DNA from: Taylorella asinigenitalis ATCC 700933
GTDB taxonomy: Bacteria > Pseudomonadota > Gammaproteobacteria > Burkholderiales > Burkholderiaceae_B
DNA: 64,000 bases
Assembly (NCBI RefSeq): GCF_000687755.1
Contig: NZ_JHXN01000005.1
Span: 34,121 to 98,120, forward strand
Reading direction: 5' to 3'
Of this stretch, positions 1-8,807 are shown one piece after another. The stretch's first letter is position 1, and the number at the start of each line of letters is the position of its first letter. The translations under genes and the position numbers were made by a program. The notes under the pieces were generated by a model. That model was not told where the DNA came from and did no database searches. It saw nothing but the letters and a program-made list of their open reading frames with translations.

Positions 1-1338
1 TCGCTTCATTGCTTTCCGATTATTCGAATAAATAATCGCATGATCCCCTGACTCGATCGTTGTGTCATTTTTGGGGATTATGACTTCACCTTCTCGAATA
101 ATTGCAGCGACCTTAACTGAGTTCGGTATATGAATTTGATCCATACGTTTTCCGATAATCGATGAGGTTTCTTTCGAGCCCATGACCTTAAATTCGATTG
201 CCTCTGCCTCACCGCGACGCAATCTATGGCCGCGAACAATGGCACCCAATCGCACCTCGTGCATAAGAGCCCCGATAATAGCCTCTGAAGGAGATACAGC
301 GACATCAATCATACTGCCCTCCATCAATTCTCCGTACATCTGACGCGTAATAATTGCGATAACTTTTTGAGCACCCAAACGTTTTGCGAGAAGAGATGAC
401 ATAATATTTTCCTCGTCATCGTCAGTAATCGCAATCCATGTACCCATCTCGCTTATGTTTTCAGATACGAGCAAGGCCTCGTCCGTCGCATTTCCGTTAA
501 GAACTAAAATCTCTTCTGGCAATGACGCCGCCAACTCCTCACATCGTTGTCTATTTTTTTCGATAACACGAACATTGAATCCAAGAAGAGCTAATGATTC
601 AGCCAATCGAGAGCCAATTTTCCCACCTCCTGCAATCATCACAGATTGAGAAAATTTTCTATCTCTTGATAATGTATTGATAATGGTACTTGATTCTGAA
701 GTATCCACTGCAACTGCAAGCTCATCACCCGCTTTAAGAGTAAATAATCGGTCCAATGGAAGCGACTCTCCATCGCGAATAAGTTCGAGAATTCGTCCCT
801 GACCATTTGGTAAATTCAAATGATTTTTATCGATTTGATAATCAAGTAGTGAGCTTCTTTTTCCTAATTTTATGATGGCAATGCTTACGTCATCTTGTGC
901 AAAATTTACTACTTGCAGCGCATCAGGAAATACTACCAATCCCTTGAGAAACTGAGTCACACTGGCTTCTGGGCTAATGATGGTGTCAATACCAAAATGG
1001 TCTCGTAACACATCACGATGAGTATCGTAGTATGGAGCCCTAATTCTTGATATGCACCGAGGTACATTAAACATATCGCGTGCAAGCTTACATACAACAA
1101 GGTTCACTGGGTCCGAAGCCGCACAAGCCACGACTAAATCTGTATCAGTGATATTAGCTTTTTCTAGGACTTCAGGAATTGATGCATCACCTAAAACGCT
1201 TCTTAAATCGTATCTTTCTTGAAGATAACTTAATTGTTTAGCATCTGTGTCTATAACAGTTATGTCGTTATTTTCGGATACGAGATTCTGTGCTACGCTC
1301 GATCCGACGCGGCCTGCACCGACTATTAAAATTTTCAT
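1..1338 (-). CDS. trkA: Trk potassium uptake regulatory protein TrkA (3' end beyond window)
   Basis: Cytoplasmic NAD(H)-binding regulator of the TrkH/TrkG potassium channel. The reverse strand from 1338 is open to base 1 without a stop (446 codons seen; TrkA is usually about 458), so only a few C-terminal residues lie outside. It starts MKILIVGAGRVGSS, a Rossmann nucleotide-binding motif, followed by a TrkA_C-like region. A second Rossmann motif (MIAGGGKIGSRL, about residue 230) and a second TrkA_C region follow: the family's duplicated RCK architecture. The start lies 8 bp after the response-regulator stop at 1347, so it is probably the last gene of the rsmB/ntrY/ntrX unit, an order common in Burkholderiales. 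No trkH is visible here. Confidence 0.93.
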   Translation of the reverse strand, partial: MKILIVGAGRVGSSVAQNLVSENNDITVIDTDAKQLSYLQERYDLRSVLGDASIPEVLEKANITDTDLVVACAASDPVNLVVCKLARDMFNVPRCISRIRAPYYDTHRDVLRDHFGIDTIISPEASVTQFLKGLVVFPDALQVVNFAQDDVSIAIIKLGKRSSLLDYQIDKNHLNLPNGQGRILELIRDGESLPLDRLFTLKAGDELAVAVDTSESSTIINTLSRDRKFSQSVMIAGGGKIGSRLAESLALLGFNVRVIEKNRQRCEELAASLPEEILVLNGNATDEALLVSENISEMGTWIAITDDDEENIMSSLLAKRLGAQKVIAIITRQMYGELMEGSMIDVAVSPSEAIIGALMHEVRLGAIVRGHRLRRGEAEAIEFKVMGSKETSSIIGKRMDQIHIPNSVKVAAIIREGEVIIPKNDTTIESGDHAIIYSNNRKAMKR

Positions 1339-1346
1339 GAAAAAAT

Positions 1347-2087
1347 CTAGCTATTACGATTCTTACGAGAATCAACGCCAAGCTGACGTAGTTTTCTGTA
1401 CAGGTGCGTACGCTCCAAACCAGTGCGTTCCGAAACCCTAGTCATACTATGATTTTCTTGCTCTAGATGATACTCAAAGTAAATTCTCTCGAATTCATCT
1501 CTAACTGTTCGCAAAGGTTTATTCAATGACAATGGTCCTAAATATCCTGTCTTAGTAGGATCTTCTGCTTGCGTTGAAAGCATTTGTGAGTGATTCATCT
1601 GAGCTGTAGTCACAGATTGAATAACATCTGGATGATAAGGCGTTGCTTGCTGATGGACTTGAGCCTGAGGAGGAATAGTCTCATACTGCATTCTGCGAAC
1701 TGGAACTGAACCAGGTCTAATAATTGGTCTTTGAAGAACTTGACGAACTGTAGTCATCAGTTTATTTAGTGTGATAGGTTTTTCTAAAAAATCAGCCGCA
1801 CCAATACGAGTAGCTTCAATAGCTGTATCTAAAGTTGCATGACCACTCATCATAATAACTGGCATATCAAGAAGTCCCTGAGAACTCCACTCTTTGAGCA
1901 AACTCACTCCGTCTGCATCAGGCATCCAAATATCAAGTAGCACTAAATCAGGACGTTCTTTTAAACGAGCTTCTCGGGCTTCCGCAACATTAGAGGCTAA
2001 ATCTACACTGTGACCTTGTTCATAAAGGATTTCTTGTAGTAGCTCGCGAATACCGATCTCGTCGTCGACAACTAGGATTTTGGCCAT
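1347..2087 (-). CDS. ntrX: NtrX-like response regulator lacking the AAA+ domain
   Basis: DNA-binding partner of the NtrY kinase encoded just upstream. The receiver domain covers residues 1-120, with acidic pocket D8/D9, phospho-acceptor D52 (LLDIWMPDADG), S81 and K103. A Gln/Pro-rich linker (about 121-185) leads to a Fis-type helix-turn-helix at about 195-240 (RVSERTGLERTHLYRKLRQLG). Canonical NtrX is about 450 residues with a sigma54-interacting AAA+ ATPase between these parts. Here the protein is 246 residues and that ATPase is absent, so it cannot activate sigma54 promoters in the usual way. The architecture resembles PrrA/ActR-type regulators. The shortening may be usual for this lineage. 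The NtrX name is inferred from the gene pair. Confidence 0.85.
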   Translation of the reverse strand: MAKILVVDDEIGIRELLQEILYEQGHSVDLASNVAEAREARLKERPDLVLLDIWMPDADGVSLLKEWSSQGLLDMPVIMMSGHATLDTAIEATRIGAADFLEKPITLNKLMTTVRQVLQRPIIRPGSVPVRRMQYETIPPQAQVHQQATPYHPDVIQSVTTAQMNHSQMLSTQAEDPTKTGYLGPLSLNKPLRTVRDEFERIYFEYHLEQENHSMTRVSERTGLERTHLYRKLRQLGVDSRKNRNS

Positions 2088-2147
2088 AATTACTTGCTCA
2101 TTAGATAAATATTTTTAAGTATAAATAGACTCTTAATATTCGAAAAG

Positions 2148-2178
2148 ATTATAACAAGGTGAAATTAATTTTTGACAA
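2148..2178 (-). promoter_or_regulatory. candidate internal promoter for the response regulator and trkA
   Basis: On the reverse strand a perfect -10 hexamer TATAAT (2148-2153) lies 19 bp after TTGTCA (2173-2178), which overlaps the end of ntrY. It would place a start site about 65 bp upstream of the response-regulator ATG at 2087, in the one real gap (77 bp) of an otherwise overlapping operon. The spacer is longer than optimal and the -35 matches 4 of 6, so this is only suggestive. Confidence 0.35.
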
Positions 2179-4504
2179 TTCTGGTTAGTAGTATTGAAAT
2201 CTTAGCCCCGCCTTCAGGACGGTTCACGATATCAATCTTACCTTGATGCTCATCTACTATTTTACGAACAATCGCCAGACCTAATCCAGTGCCATGTGCT
2301 TTAGTAGTTACATATGGTTCAAAAGCTTTTTGAAGAATTTGTGCAGGGAATCCAGGACCTCTATCAAGGAATTCAACTTTTACTCCAATCTCACCGTCTT
2401 CAAGTTGAACACTGCAAGCTTTAATACTGACTCCTGGTTCTGTACCACTTAATTCCATATTCTCCATCGCATCCCGAGAATTGGATAATAGATTATTGAA
2501 CACTTGTCTAAGCTGCGTTGCATCTGCTAGAACCAATGGCAAGTTAGGTTCGATTTCAAGTTTAATTTGTCTTGAAATATCGACTGCACCTATCTCAGGA
2601 TTATCAATATCCGATAAATACCCTTCAGCTGACCACCCATATAAATGAGCAATATCCACTAATAAATCCTCAACATTTACCTTTTCAAATTGTGCTGGAG
2701 GTGTACGTGCATATTCACGAAAATCGTCAACCATAGTTTTTAATGACACAACTTGATTGACAATAGTAGTAGTTAATCTATCCAAAAATTTCGCATCATC
2801 CTCATCAAGTTTATCAATCAGTTTGAATTTAATTCTCTCAGCTGAAAGAGAAATGGGAGTAAGCGGATTTTTTATTTCGTGTGCAAGTCTTCTAGCAACT
2901 TCACCCCAAGCCACAGAACGGTTTAGAGAAATAACTTCACTAATATCGTCAAATACAAGTAGATAATTCATACCATTGGGGGTCATCAACTTAGTACCGC
3001 GAAGTAAAAGAGTGATTTTTTTATCTTCTTTATCGTCGTTAATATCCAACTCAATTTGTTCTTGCCAATAAGATCTCAAAGAACCTACTGCCGCATGAGA
3101 TACGAATGCGGACTTAACTAATCGACCAAATTCACTCAGATTATCTTGCATAGGTTGACCAATCATTAAATCTAAATCTTCATGCAAAATATTTTGAGCA
3201 CCTTTATTCACACGAGTAATCCTAAAATCAGAGTCCAACACGATTACACCATTTGTTAATCCTGCTAGCACACCCTCCAAAAAGTCGTTTGACTGCTCGA
3301 TGCTTTTACGATGTCTATCAACCTGAGACCTAGCCTCTGTCAACTGAGCAACCATAAGATTAAATGACCTACTCAATTGCCCAAGTTCATCACTTTGATT
3401 TGTCTCTGGGATCGAACGATAGTCACCTGCAGCAACAGCTTGAGTACCTTCAGCTAGAGTTAAAAGTGGGTCTACCAATCTTCTAGCCAACCACAACACA
3501 ATCGCTAGTGAAGCAAAAGTTGTAAGCAAAAGAGCCATGATCATCGTGATTGAAAACAGTTTCAAAATTCCCTGACGAGAAAGGTTAAGCTCTTGATAGT
3601 TTTGATATCCAGTTTGTACAGCCTTCAAATTTTCAGACATATTAGCTGGAACTACACGTGTTAACTGCAACCAATTTGGTTCACGCAGATTAGATATATT
3701 TCCATCAAAACGATTTTCTGCATAGAAAATTGGGACAATTATGCGCAAAATATATTGAGTGGATTTCACACCTGACTCATCTTCTACAACTGTTTCCTCA
3801 GGAGAGGCATACTGCCTAGTTATTCTAAGTTGATTTAAAACATTGCTCGGAGGCATTTTTGGTAAAAGTGAACCAAAAGTAGAGCTAGAAAAAGCTATTA
3901 CTCGATTACCGCCTGCAGAGAAAACAAGTAAATCGAAACTCGAATAATTTTCACGCAATGAGTTTAAAGAACTCGATAGCTGCTCTTCAGGCACATTGTA
4001 AAGACGGTTAGAAAGAGCACGGGCATTACTTAACTGATCAATAATCATCGCATCTAAAGATGACTGACCTAAATAAACACCAGATGATAATGCTGAATCA
4101 ACCTTATTGTTAAACCAGGACTCAATATATCTTGAGACATACTGAGTTGATAAGAAATAAACAATGACACCTGGAACGATGGCAATTAGGGCAAAGAAAA
4201 ATATAAGTTTAGAAGTTAGTCTTGCCCCAAATCTTTTCTTCTTAACCTGTTTAATAATGCCTATTAATAAGGATACCAACCACACGAATAAAGCAATTGC
4301 GAGAGTTGCATTAAACAGCATAAGAATATCGAATCGGTTCTCGAAACGGGATTCATTGCCAGTGGACTGAATTAATAAGAAAAGCATCACTGCACTGAGA
4401 ACTACTGCAAGCAATAAACTAGCTCGCAGCAAATAGCGCAAGAATTTCTTAGTCTTATTTAGTGATGAATTTCGAATTTTTTCCATGATGACGAAAATGA
4501 CCAT
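2165..4504 (-). CDS. ntrY: NtrY-like membrane sensor histidine kinase
   Basis: Inner-membrane sensor kinase of the NtrY/NtrX family. Hydrophobic segments at about 25-46, 58-84, 98-120 and 315-340 frame a periplasmic sensor region (about 121-314). A HAMP linker (about 340-395), a PAS domain (about 405-520, VLDSDFRITRVNKGAQNIL) and the transmitter follow. The phospho-accepting His is H542 in RRLAHEIKNPLTP; the N box (FNNLLSNSRDAMEN, about 669) and G boxes (DRGPGFP, GTGLGLAIV) are intact. The 779-residue length is normal. The start overlaps the DUF4390 gene by 46 bp; Met7 at 4486 is an alternative. The trigger is unknown: family members have been tied to nitrogen, redox or envelope signals, and none can be assigned from sequence. 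Confidence 0.92.
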   Translation of the reverse strand: MVIFVIMEKIRNSSLNKTKKFLRYLLRASLLLAVVLSAVMLFLLIQSTGNESRFENRFDILMLFNATLAIALFVWLVSLLIGIIKQVKKKRFGARLTSKLIFFFALIAIVPGVIVYFLSTQYVSRYIESWFNNKVDSALSSGVYLGQSSLDAMIIDQLSNARALSNRLYNVPEEQLSSSLNSLRENYSSFDLLVFSAGGNRVIAFSSSTFGSLLPKMPPSNVLNQLRITRQYASPEETVVEDESGVKSTQYILRIIVPIFYAENRFDGNISNLREPNWLQLTRVVPANMSENLKAVQTGYQNYQELNLSRQGILKLFSITMIMALLLTTFASLAIVLWLARRLVDPLLTLAEGTQAVAAGDYRSIPETNQSDELGQLSRSFNLMVAQLTEARSQVDRHRKSIEQSNDFLEGVLAGLTNGVIVLDSDFRITRVNKGAQNILHEDLDLMIGQPMQDNLSEFGRLVKSAFVSHAAVGSLRSYWQEQIELDINDDKEDKKITLLLRGTKLMTPNGMNYLLVFDDISEVISLNRSVAWGEVARRLAHEIKNPLTPISLSAERIKFKLIDKLDEDDAKFLDRLTTTIVNQVVSLKTMVDDFREYARTPPAQFEKVNVEDLLVDIAHLYGWSAEGYLSDIDNPEIGAVDISRQIKLEIEPNLPLVLADATQLRQVFNNLLSNSRDAMENMELSGTEPGVSIKACSVQLEDGEIGVKVEFLDRGPGFPAQILQKAFEPYVTTKAHGTGLGLAIVRKIVDEHQGKIDIVNRPEGGAKISILLTRIVKN

Positions 4505-5160
4505 GCACTAGTATCGCTAAATGCACTAATTTGGAATGGTCTTGAAAGCAATGAAGTATCGAGTCTAAGACGTACTTCACCATAATATGTTTTTGCAGGA
4601 TTCATGGGTTCATTAAGCAAGATAAGCCATTCATCGTTTGTAGTAATAAGACTTAACGCATCCTCCAAGGAGAAGCCTTTTGCATAATACTGGCCGCGCT
4701 CAATTCTCCACTCTCGCAAAAGCACGTTATAGTGAATCATCCAAGTAAGGGATTGTTCGGAGACTATCTTATCGAGCCAATATCTTCTTTTTTGATATAT
4801 GCGTGCATCAAGCGTAAAGTAAAGTGGCAGCCCTTTGCTTAATGCCTGCTTAAGTTCATTATCGAGTTTTAAATCAATTTTCGTACTAAGCGATAGACTA
4901 TAGCCGTCGATTTTTACAGGCTTAATTTCGGTAAATTCCGCACTTGATTCAGTATCTTCGGAAGTATTATTTCCTGCGGAATCGGTTGTAGCAGGCGTTT
5001 CGTTAATAATCGATCCCTTGACTTCAGAAGTGCCAGATGATTGATTGAGAGTTGTTTGAGCGAATGCACGATTGAGTCCAAAGCCGCTAATCGCAATCAA
5101 TACAAATAAAGCGAAGCAACTAATAGACCTAGAAAAATTAATTTTTCTTAAATAGTGCAT
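4459..5160 (-). CDS. DUF4390 secreted/periplasmic protein
   Basis: Protein of about 233 residues with a signal peptide (hydrophobic run FALFVLIAISGFGLN ending near AFAQ), then a low-complexity Ser/Thr/Glu segment, then the DUF4390 domain (IDLKLDNELKQALSKGLPL, YQKRRYWLDKIVSEQSLTW, SRPFQISAFSDTSAW). In Burkholderiales this family sits between rsmB and ntrY, as here. That makes it a plausible envelope accessory to the NtrY sensor, but no function is established. I use the ATG at 5160 because AGGATGG lies just upstream; an in-frame ATG at 5172 would lengthen it by four residues. It overlaps rsmB at its start and ntrY at its end, implying translational coupling. Confidence 0.85.
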   Translation of the reverse strand: MHYLRKINFSRSISCFALFVLIAISGFGLNRAFAQTTLNQSSGTSEVKGSIINETPATTDSAGNNTSEDTESSAEFTEIKPVKIDGYSLSLSTKIDLKLDNELKQALSKGLPLYFTLDARIYQKRRYWLDKIVSEQSLTWMIHYNVLLREWRIERGQYYAKGFSLEDALSLITTNDEWLILLNEPMNPAKTYYGEVRLRLDTSLLSRPFQISAFSDTSAWSFSSSWKKFEIHH

Positions 5161-6430
5161 AAAAAAATCCATCCTGTTCGGGTGGCAATAAATGCCCTAA
5201 CGCAGGCAATCTCTCAGCTCCATCAAGTATAGAAGTGAAATACGCCGCTTGCAACTCACCCTCTTCTTGAAATACAGAGCAAGTCACATAAAGCAAATGA
5301 CCGCCCGATTTCAACATTTTCCACAAGTTAATTATGATTTTACGTTGTAATTGCACAGTTTTGCTTATATCTTCTGATTTTCTTAACCACTTTATATCAG
5401 GATGCCTACGAACAACTCCCGAACCCGTACATGGCACATCTGCCAATATCGCATCAAACATCCGTCCATCCCACCAATCAGACACACTCGCATCAGCCTT
5501 TTGCAAACGCACATTGGGTCTCATTAAATCAAGCCTCGAAAGATTCTCCTGCACTTTTGCTAATCTATCACTATCAATATCAAGTGCAAGCAATTCCAAA
5601 TCAAATCTCTCAAGCAAATGTGCCGTCTTCCCGCCTGGTGCAGCACATGCGTCTAGAACATAATTCCCATTTTGCAGAGGTAATTGAAATGCCGCATATT
5701 GAGCCCCTAAATCCTGCACAGAAAAGAGACCTTCACTATATCCTGGAAGGGTGGCAATGTCCCCGACTCCAGCCACTCTCAGCCCTGCATCACCTATAAC
5801 TTCGCTCTCCACCCCAATGTCTTCAAGCATCGCCTGATACTCTGTTTGAGCTGTTTTTCTTTCATTAACCCTAAGTGTGAGCGGTGGCGAAATCTTATCG
5901 CTCCTTAAAATTGACTCATATTTCTCAGGATGTGAATCGTGGATTTTTTCATACCACCACTTTGGATATGAATGAATCTCAAACTCGCTTAATTTTGCCT
6001 GCAAAGCATCTTTATTTCTTAAAAAATTTCTTAGACATGCATTTAGCAAACCCTTGTAAGCACTAGTCTTAGGCATTTTAGAGCAAGCCCGCACAGCCTC
6101 ATTAAGAATTACAAATTCCTTATAAATTGGAGCTTCGTCTGCCTCCTCCAAATTCTCAGCAAATAGCAGACTCACACTTATACATAGCAAACTCTCAAAA
6201 AGTGCATTTGGTGCCTTTTTCGCTAATAGTTGGGTGGCAATGCCTCTGGCTCTCCCATAGTGACGCAAAGCATAAAAACTGATTGCATGAACACCCGAAC
6301 GAACTTTAGGATTGACCTTTGGAAGTAATTCGCTTGTAGAATGGCCTTCCATCACATCACGAATCAAGCGAGCACTTTCTATAAGCAGCCTCGATAATGC
6401 AATCTGCTTTCTAGCATTGCTATCACTCAT
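5138..6430 (-). CDS. rsmB: 16S rRNA m5C967 methyltransferase RsmB
   Basis: Methylates C967 of 16S rRNA using SAM. An N-terminal NusB-like RNA-binding domain (about residues 10-145) precedes the Rossmann methyltransferase. The SAM motif is VLDACAAPGGKTAHLL. The two cysteines of the m5C mechanism are in DVPCTGSGVVRRHPDIKW and YVTCSVFQEEGE (C339 and C389, counted from the longer start at 6445). The length of about 430 matches the family. The ATG at 6430 overlaps the fmt stop by 8 bp and has GGATGG upstream; ATG 6445 is possible. The fmt-rsmB order is widely conserved in proteobacteria. Confidence 0.96.
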   Translation of the reverse strand: MSDSNARKQIALSRLLIESARLIRDVMEGHSTSELLPKVNPKVRSGVHAISFYALRHYGRARGIATQLLAKKAPNALFESLLCISVSLLFAENLEEADEAPIYKEFVILNEAVRACSKMPKTSAYKGLLNACLRNFLRNKDALQAKLSEFEIHSYPKWWYEKIHDSHPEKYESILRSDKISPPLTLRVNERKTAQTEYQAMLEDIGVESEVIGDAGLRVAGVGDIATLPGYSEGLFSVQDLGAQYAAFQLPLQNGNYVLDACAAPGGKTAHLLERFDLELLALDIDSDRLAKVQENLSRLDLMRPNVRLQKADASVSDWWDGRMFDAILADVPCTGSGVVRRHPDIKWLRKSEDISKTVQLQRKIIINLWKMLKSGGHLLYVTCSVFQEEGELQAAYFTSILDGAERLPALGHLLPPEQDGFFYALFKKN

Positions 6431-7385
6431 TCCAATGCCATCCATTTATAAAAGATGCCACGTCCTGCTTTTTTCCTCCAGGTTTCTGAAGTTCCAGTAA
6501 GCGAATAACACCATCAGCCGTAGCCACATCAATCCCATCAGAACCAACCCTAAGAATTTGTCCAGGTACCGCATCGCTAGGTCTTTTTGAATTTGTAAAA
6601 TCAGCTTTCCACACCTTCACAACCCCATCTATATTTGGCAATGTCAAGGTAACCCCAGGGAATGGATTGAATGCCCTAATTTTTCTCTCTAATTGCACAG
6701 TGCCCATATTCCAGTCTAACTGAGCCTCAGATTTTTGAATCTTCTCTGCATATGTAACGCCGTCTTCTTCTTGCTTTTGAGCACCATCTAAAAGTTCTTT
6801 AATATCAGCCAAAGCCTCTACTATGGCAATGCCTCCGAGTTCCGCCAACTTATCATGCAATTCAGAAGCATTCATTCCATCGATAGGGATTGATTTCATC
6901 AACAATACATCTCCAGTGTCTAAACCAGCATCCATCTTCATAATCGATATACCAGTTTGCTCATCCCCCGCTTCAATAGAACGCTGAATAGGAGCCGCTC
7001 CACGCCACCGTGGCAATAAACTAGCATGTATATTAATGCACCCAAACTTTGGTAAATCTAAAACCCACTGTGGCAATATCAGCCCATAAGCTGCGACAAC
7101 TATGATATCGGGACTAAGTGCCTCTAATTCTGCTTTAGCATTTTCTGCTTCGATAACAGCATCTGGACCAAGCTTACCTTGCGTTAATCTTAAAGATACT
7201 GGTTGGATAACTTTTGCACCATGTTCCAGGGCGGAAACTTTTACGGGACTAGCCTGCAATTTCATACCTCGACCAGCTGGGCGATCGGGTTGAGTCATAA
7301 CAAGAGGAATTTCATAGCCAGCATCAATAATGGCTTCATAGGCTATTCTTGCAAAATCAGGAGTTCCCGCAAATACAATTTTCAT
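6423..7385 (-). CDS. fmt: methionyl-tRNA formyltransferase
   Basis: Formylates initiator Met-tRNA using 10-formyltetrahydrofolate. The N-terminal catalytic domain starts MKIVFAGTPDFARIAYEAI. The catalytic triad is visible as N118 and H120 in INIHASLLPRWRGAAPIQ and D156 in GLDTGDV; the C-terminal OB-like tRNA-binding part covers about 215-320. At 320 residues it is slightly longer than the E. coli enzyme, with a small insertion around residues 66-85. It is the first gene of the minus-strand unit leading to trkA. Its usual neighbour def (peptide deformylase) is not adjacent; dbpA lies divergently instead. Confidence 0.97.
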   Translation of the reverse strand: MKIVFAGTPDFARIAYEAIIDAGYEIPLVMTQPDRPAGRGMKLQASPVKVSALEHGAKVIQPVSLRLTQGKLGPDAVIEAENAKAELEALSPDIIVVAAYGLILPQWVLDLPKFGCINIHASLLPRWRGAAPIQRSIEAGDEQTGISIMKMDAGLDTGDVLLMKSIPIDGMNASELHDKLAELGGIAIVEALADIKELLDGAQKQEEDGVTYAEKIQKSEAQLDWNMGTVQLERKIRAFNPFPGVTLTLPNIDGVVKVWKADFTNSKRPSDAVPGQILRVGSDGIDVATADGVIRLLELQKPGGKKQDVASFINGWHWNE

Positions 7386-7421
7386 AGAGATTTTTAGAGA
7401 TAAAAATACAAGTCACTATTG

Positions 7422-7427
7422 TATAAT
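7422..7427 (+). promoter_or_regulatory. TATAAT -10 element immediately upstream of dbpA
   Basis: A perfect TATAAT (7422-7427) within TATTGTATAATTATG ends only 6 bp before the dbpA ATG at 7434. There is no purine-rich ribosome binding site between them and no good -35 (GATAAA at the expected place). If used, transcription would begin at or next to the A of the ATG, giving a leaderless dbpA message. Confidence 0.4.
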
Positions 7428-7433
7428 TATGCC

Positions 7434-8807
7434 ATGCAAAACTTCTCCGAACTCCCCTTATCTGAGAGCCAAATCTCTAATCTCAATTCTCTCGGTTTCT
7501 CTAAAATGCGACCAGTTCAGGCTCAAAGCCTACCTGATATTTTGGAGGGTAAAGATGTGCGAGTTCAAGCTAAAACTGGAAGCGGAAAAACGCTTGCCTT
7601 TGGTCTTGGAATTATGCAAAAAATTAATCCCGCATTTTTTGCTTGCCAGGGTTTAGTTCTAACACCAACAAGAGAACTTGCAGATCAAGTTGCAGATGAA
7701 ATCCGAAAACTTGCTAGGGCATTAAACAATATCAAAGTATTAACTCTATGCGGTGGTTCTGCCCTAAGACCGCAAATAGAGTCTCTAAAACATGGAGCCC
7801 ATATTATTGTGGGGACTCCTGGGCGAATTCTCGATTTAATTCAGCGCGGGGATCTTGACTTATCTAAAGTCAAAGTATTCGTACTTGATGAATGTGATCG
7901 CATGCTGGATATGGGTTTTTTAGAAGACATCGGAGAGATATCAAAAGCGACACCCTTAAGAAAACAGATTTTGTTGTTCTCGGCAACATTGCCAGAGCAT
8001 ATTATGAAAATGAGCGAAGGGTTTCAGCGAAATCCAGTTCATATCGAATTATCAGATGAAGAGAAGGTCTCCACAAATTTAAATCATCTTTTTTTTAAGA
8101 CGACTTCATCTGAAAGGTATGCACATTGTGTGCAGATACTAAAGCATTTTCAGCCTACATCTACTTTGGCATTTTGCAATACTAGGGCTGAGTGTGAGAG
8201 ATTTTGTGCATATTTAAATCAGCAAAATATTTCTGCAAAATTTTTACATGGCGAGATGGAAAAACGTGAACGAGAGGACGTTTTGCTTCAATTTAGCAAT
8301 CAATCGATTTCTGTTTTAGTAGCCACAGACGTAGCTGCTCGCGGACTTGATATCGATGGTTTGAGTGCTGTCTTAAATGTGGAACTTACACCTAATGTTG
8401 CGACACATATACATAGGATAGGCCGCACGGGACGAAGCGATATGAGAGGGCTTGCATTAAATCTTGTCACAGAAGAGGAGCTTTATCGATTTGAACGCAT
8501 AAATACTCAAATACCGCTTAAGTCCGAATGGCGTGATGTTCCTAAAAACACGAGAAAACGCGAGCTTATTGCCACTATGCGAACTATTTCTATTAAGGGC
8601 GGGAAAAAGGACAAGCTTCGCAAAGCAGATATTATTGGGGCCATGACTCAACATTTGCAGATTCCTTTTGAGGAGATAGGCAAAATTCATGTCGCTGATT
8701 TTGTGAGTTTTGTGGCCGTTAGACGTGATCAGGCCGAAGATATTCTTCAAAGGCTGCGTGAAATTCCGATCAAGAATCGCTCTTGGATGATGCGTTTGAT
8801 GGATTAG
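7434..8807 (+). CDS. dbpA: ATP-dependent RNA helicase DbpA (DECD box)
   Basis: RNA helicase acting on 23S rRNA during 50S assembly. Motifs: Q-motif region at about 1-30, Walker A AKTGSGKT (46-53), PTREL (78-82), GTPGR (127-131), motif II DECD (152-155) in place of the usual DEAD, SAT (183-185), and HRIGRTGR in the second RecA lobe. The last 75 or so residues (IRTISIKGGKKDKLRKADIIGAM-type sequence) match the DbpA RNA-binding domain that recognises 23S hairpin 92. The first ATG is 7434; an in-frame TTG at 7419 is unlikely, since E. coli DbpA begins in register with this Met. The 3' end overlaps the convergent acyltransferase gene by 38 bp. Confidence 0.95.
   Translation: MQNFSELPLSESQISNLNSLGFSKMRPVQAQSLPDILEGKDVRVQAKTGSGKTLAFGLGIMQKINPAFFACQGLVLTPTRELADQVADEIRKLARALNNIKVLTLCGGSALRPQIESLKHGAHIIVGTPGRILDLIQRGDLDLSKVKVFVLDECDRMLDMGFLEDIGEISKATPLRKQILLFSATLPEHIMKMSEGFQRNPVHIELSDEEKVSTNLNHLFFKTTSSERYAHCVQILKHFQPTSTLAFCNTRAECERFCAYLNQQNISAKFLHGEMEKREREDVLLQFSNQSISVLVATDVAARGLDIDGLSAVLNVELTPNVATHIHRIGRTGRSDMRGLALNLVTEEELYRFERINTQIPLKSEWRDVPKNTRKRELIATMRTISIKGGKKDKLRKADIIGAMTQHLQIPFEEIGKIHVADFVSFVAVRRDQAEDILQRLREIPIKNRSWMMRLMD

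Noticed and set aside
78..649. Open frames at 78-308 (minus) and 455-649 (plus)
   Set aside because: Both lie within trkA, which is continuous on the minus strand from 1338 to base 1; they lack start signals and family features.
5334..5799. Two overlapping plus-strand frames of 109 and 122 codons
   Set aside because: They are antisense to the conserved catalytic core of rsmB, with no ribosome binding site.
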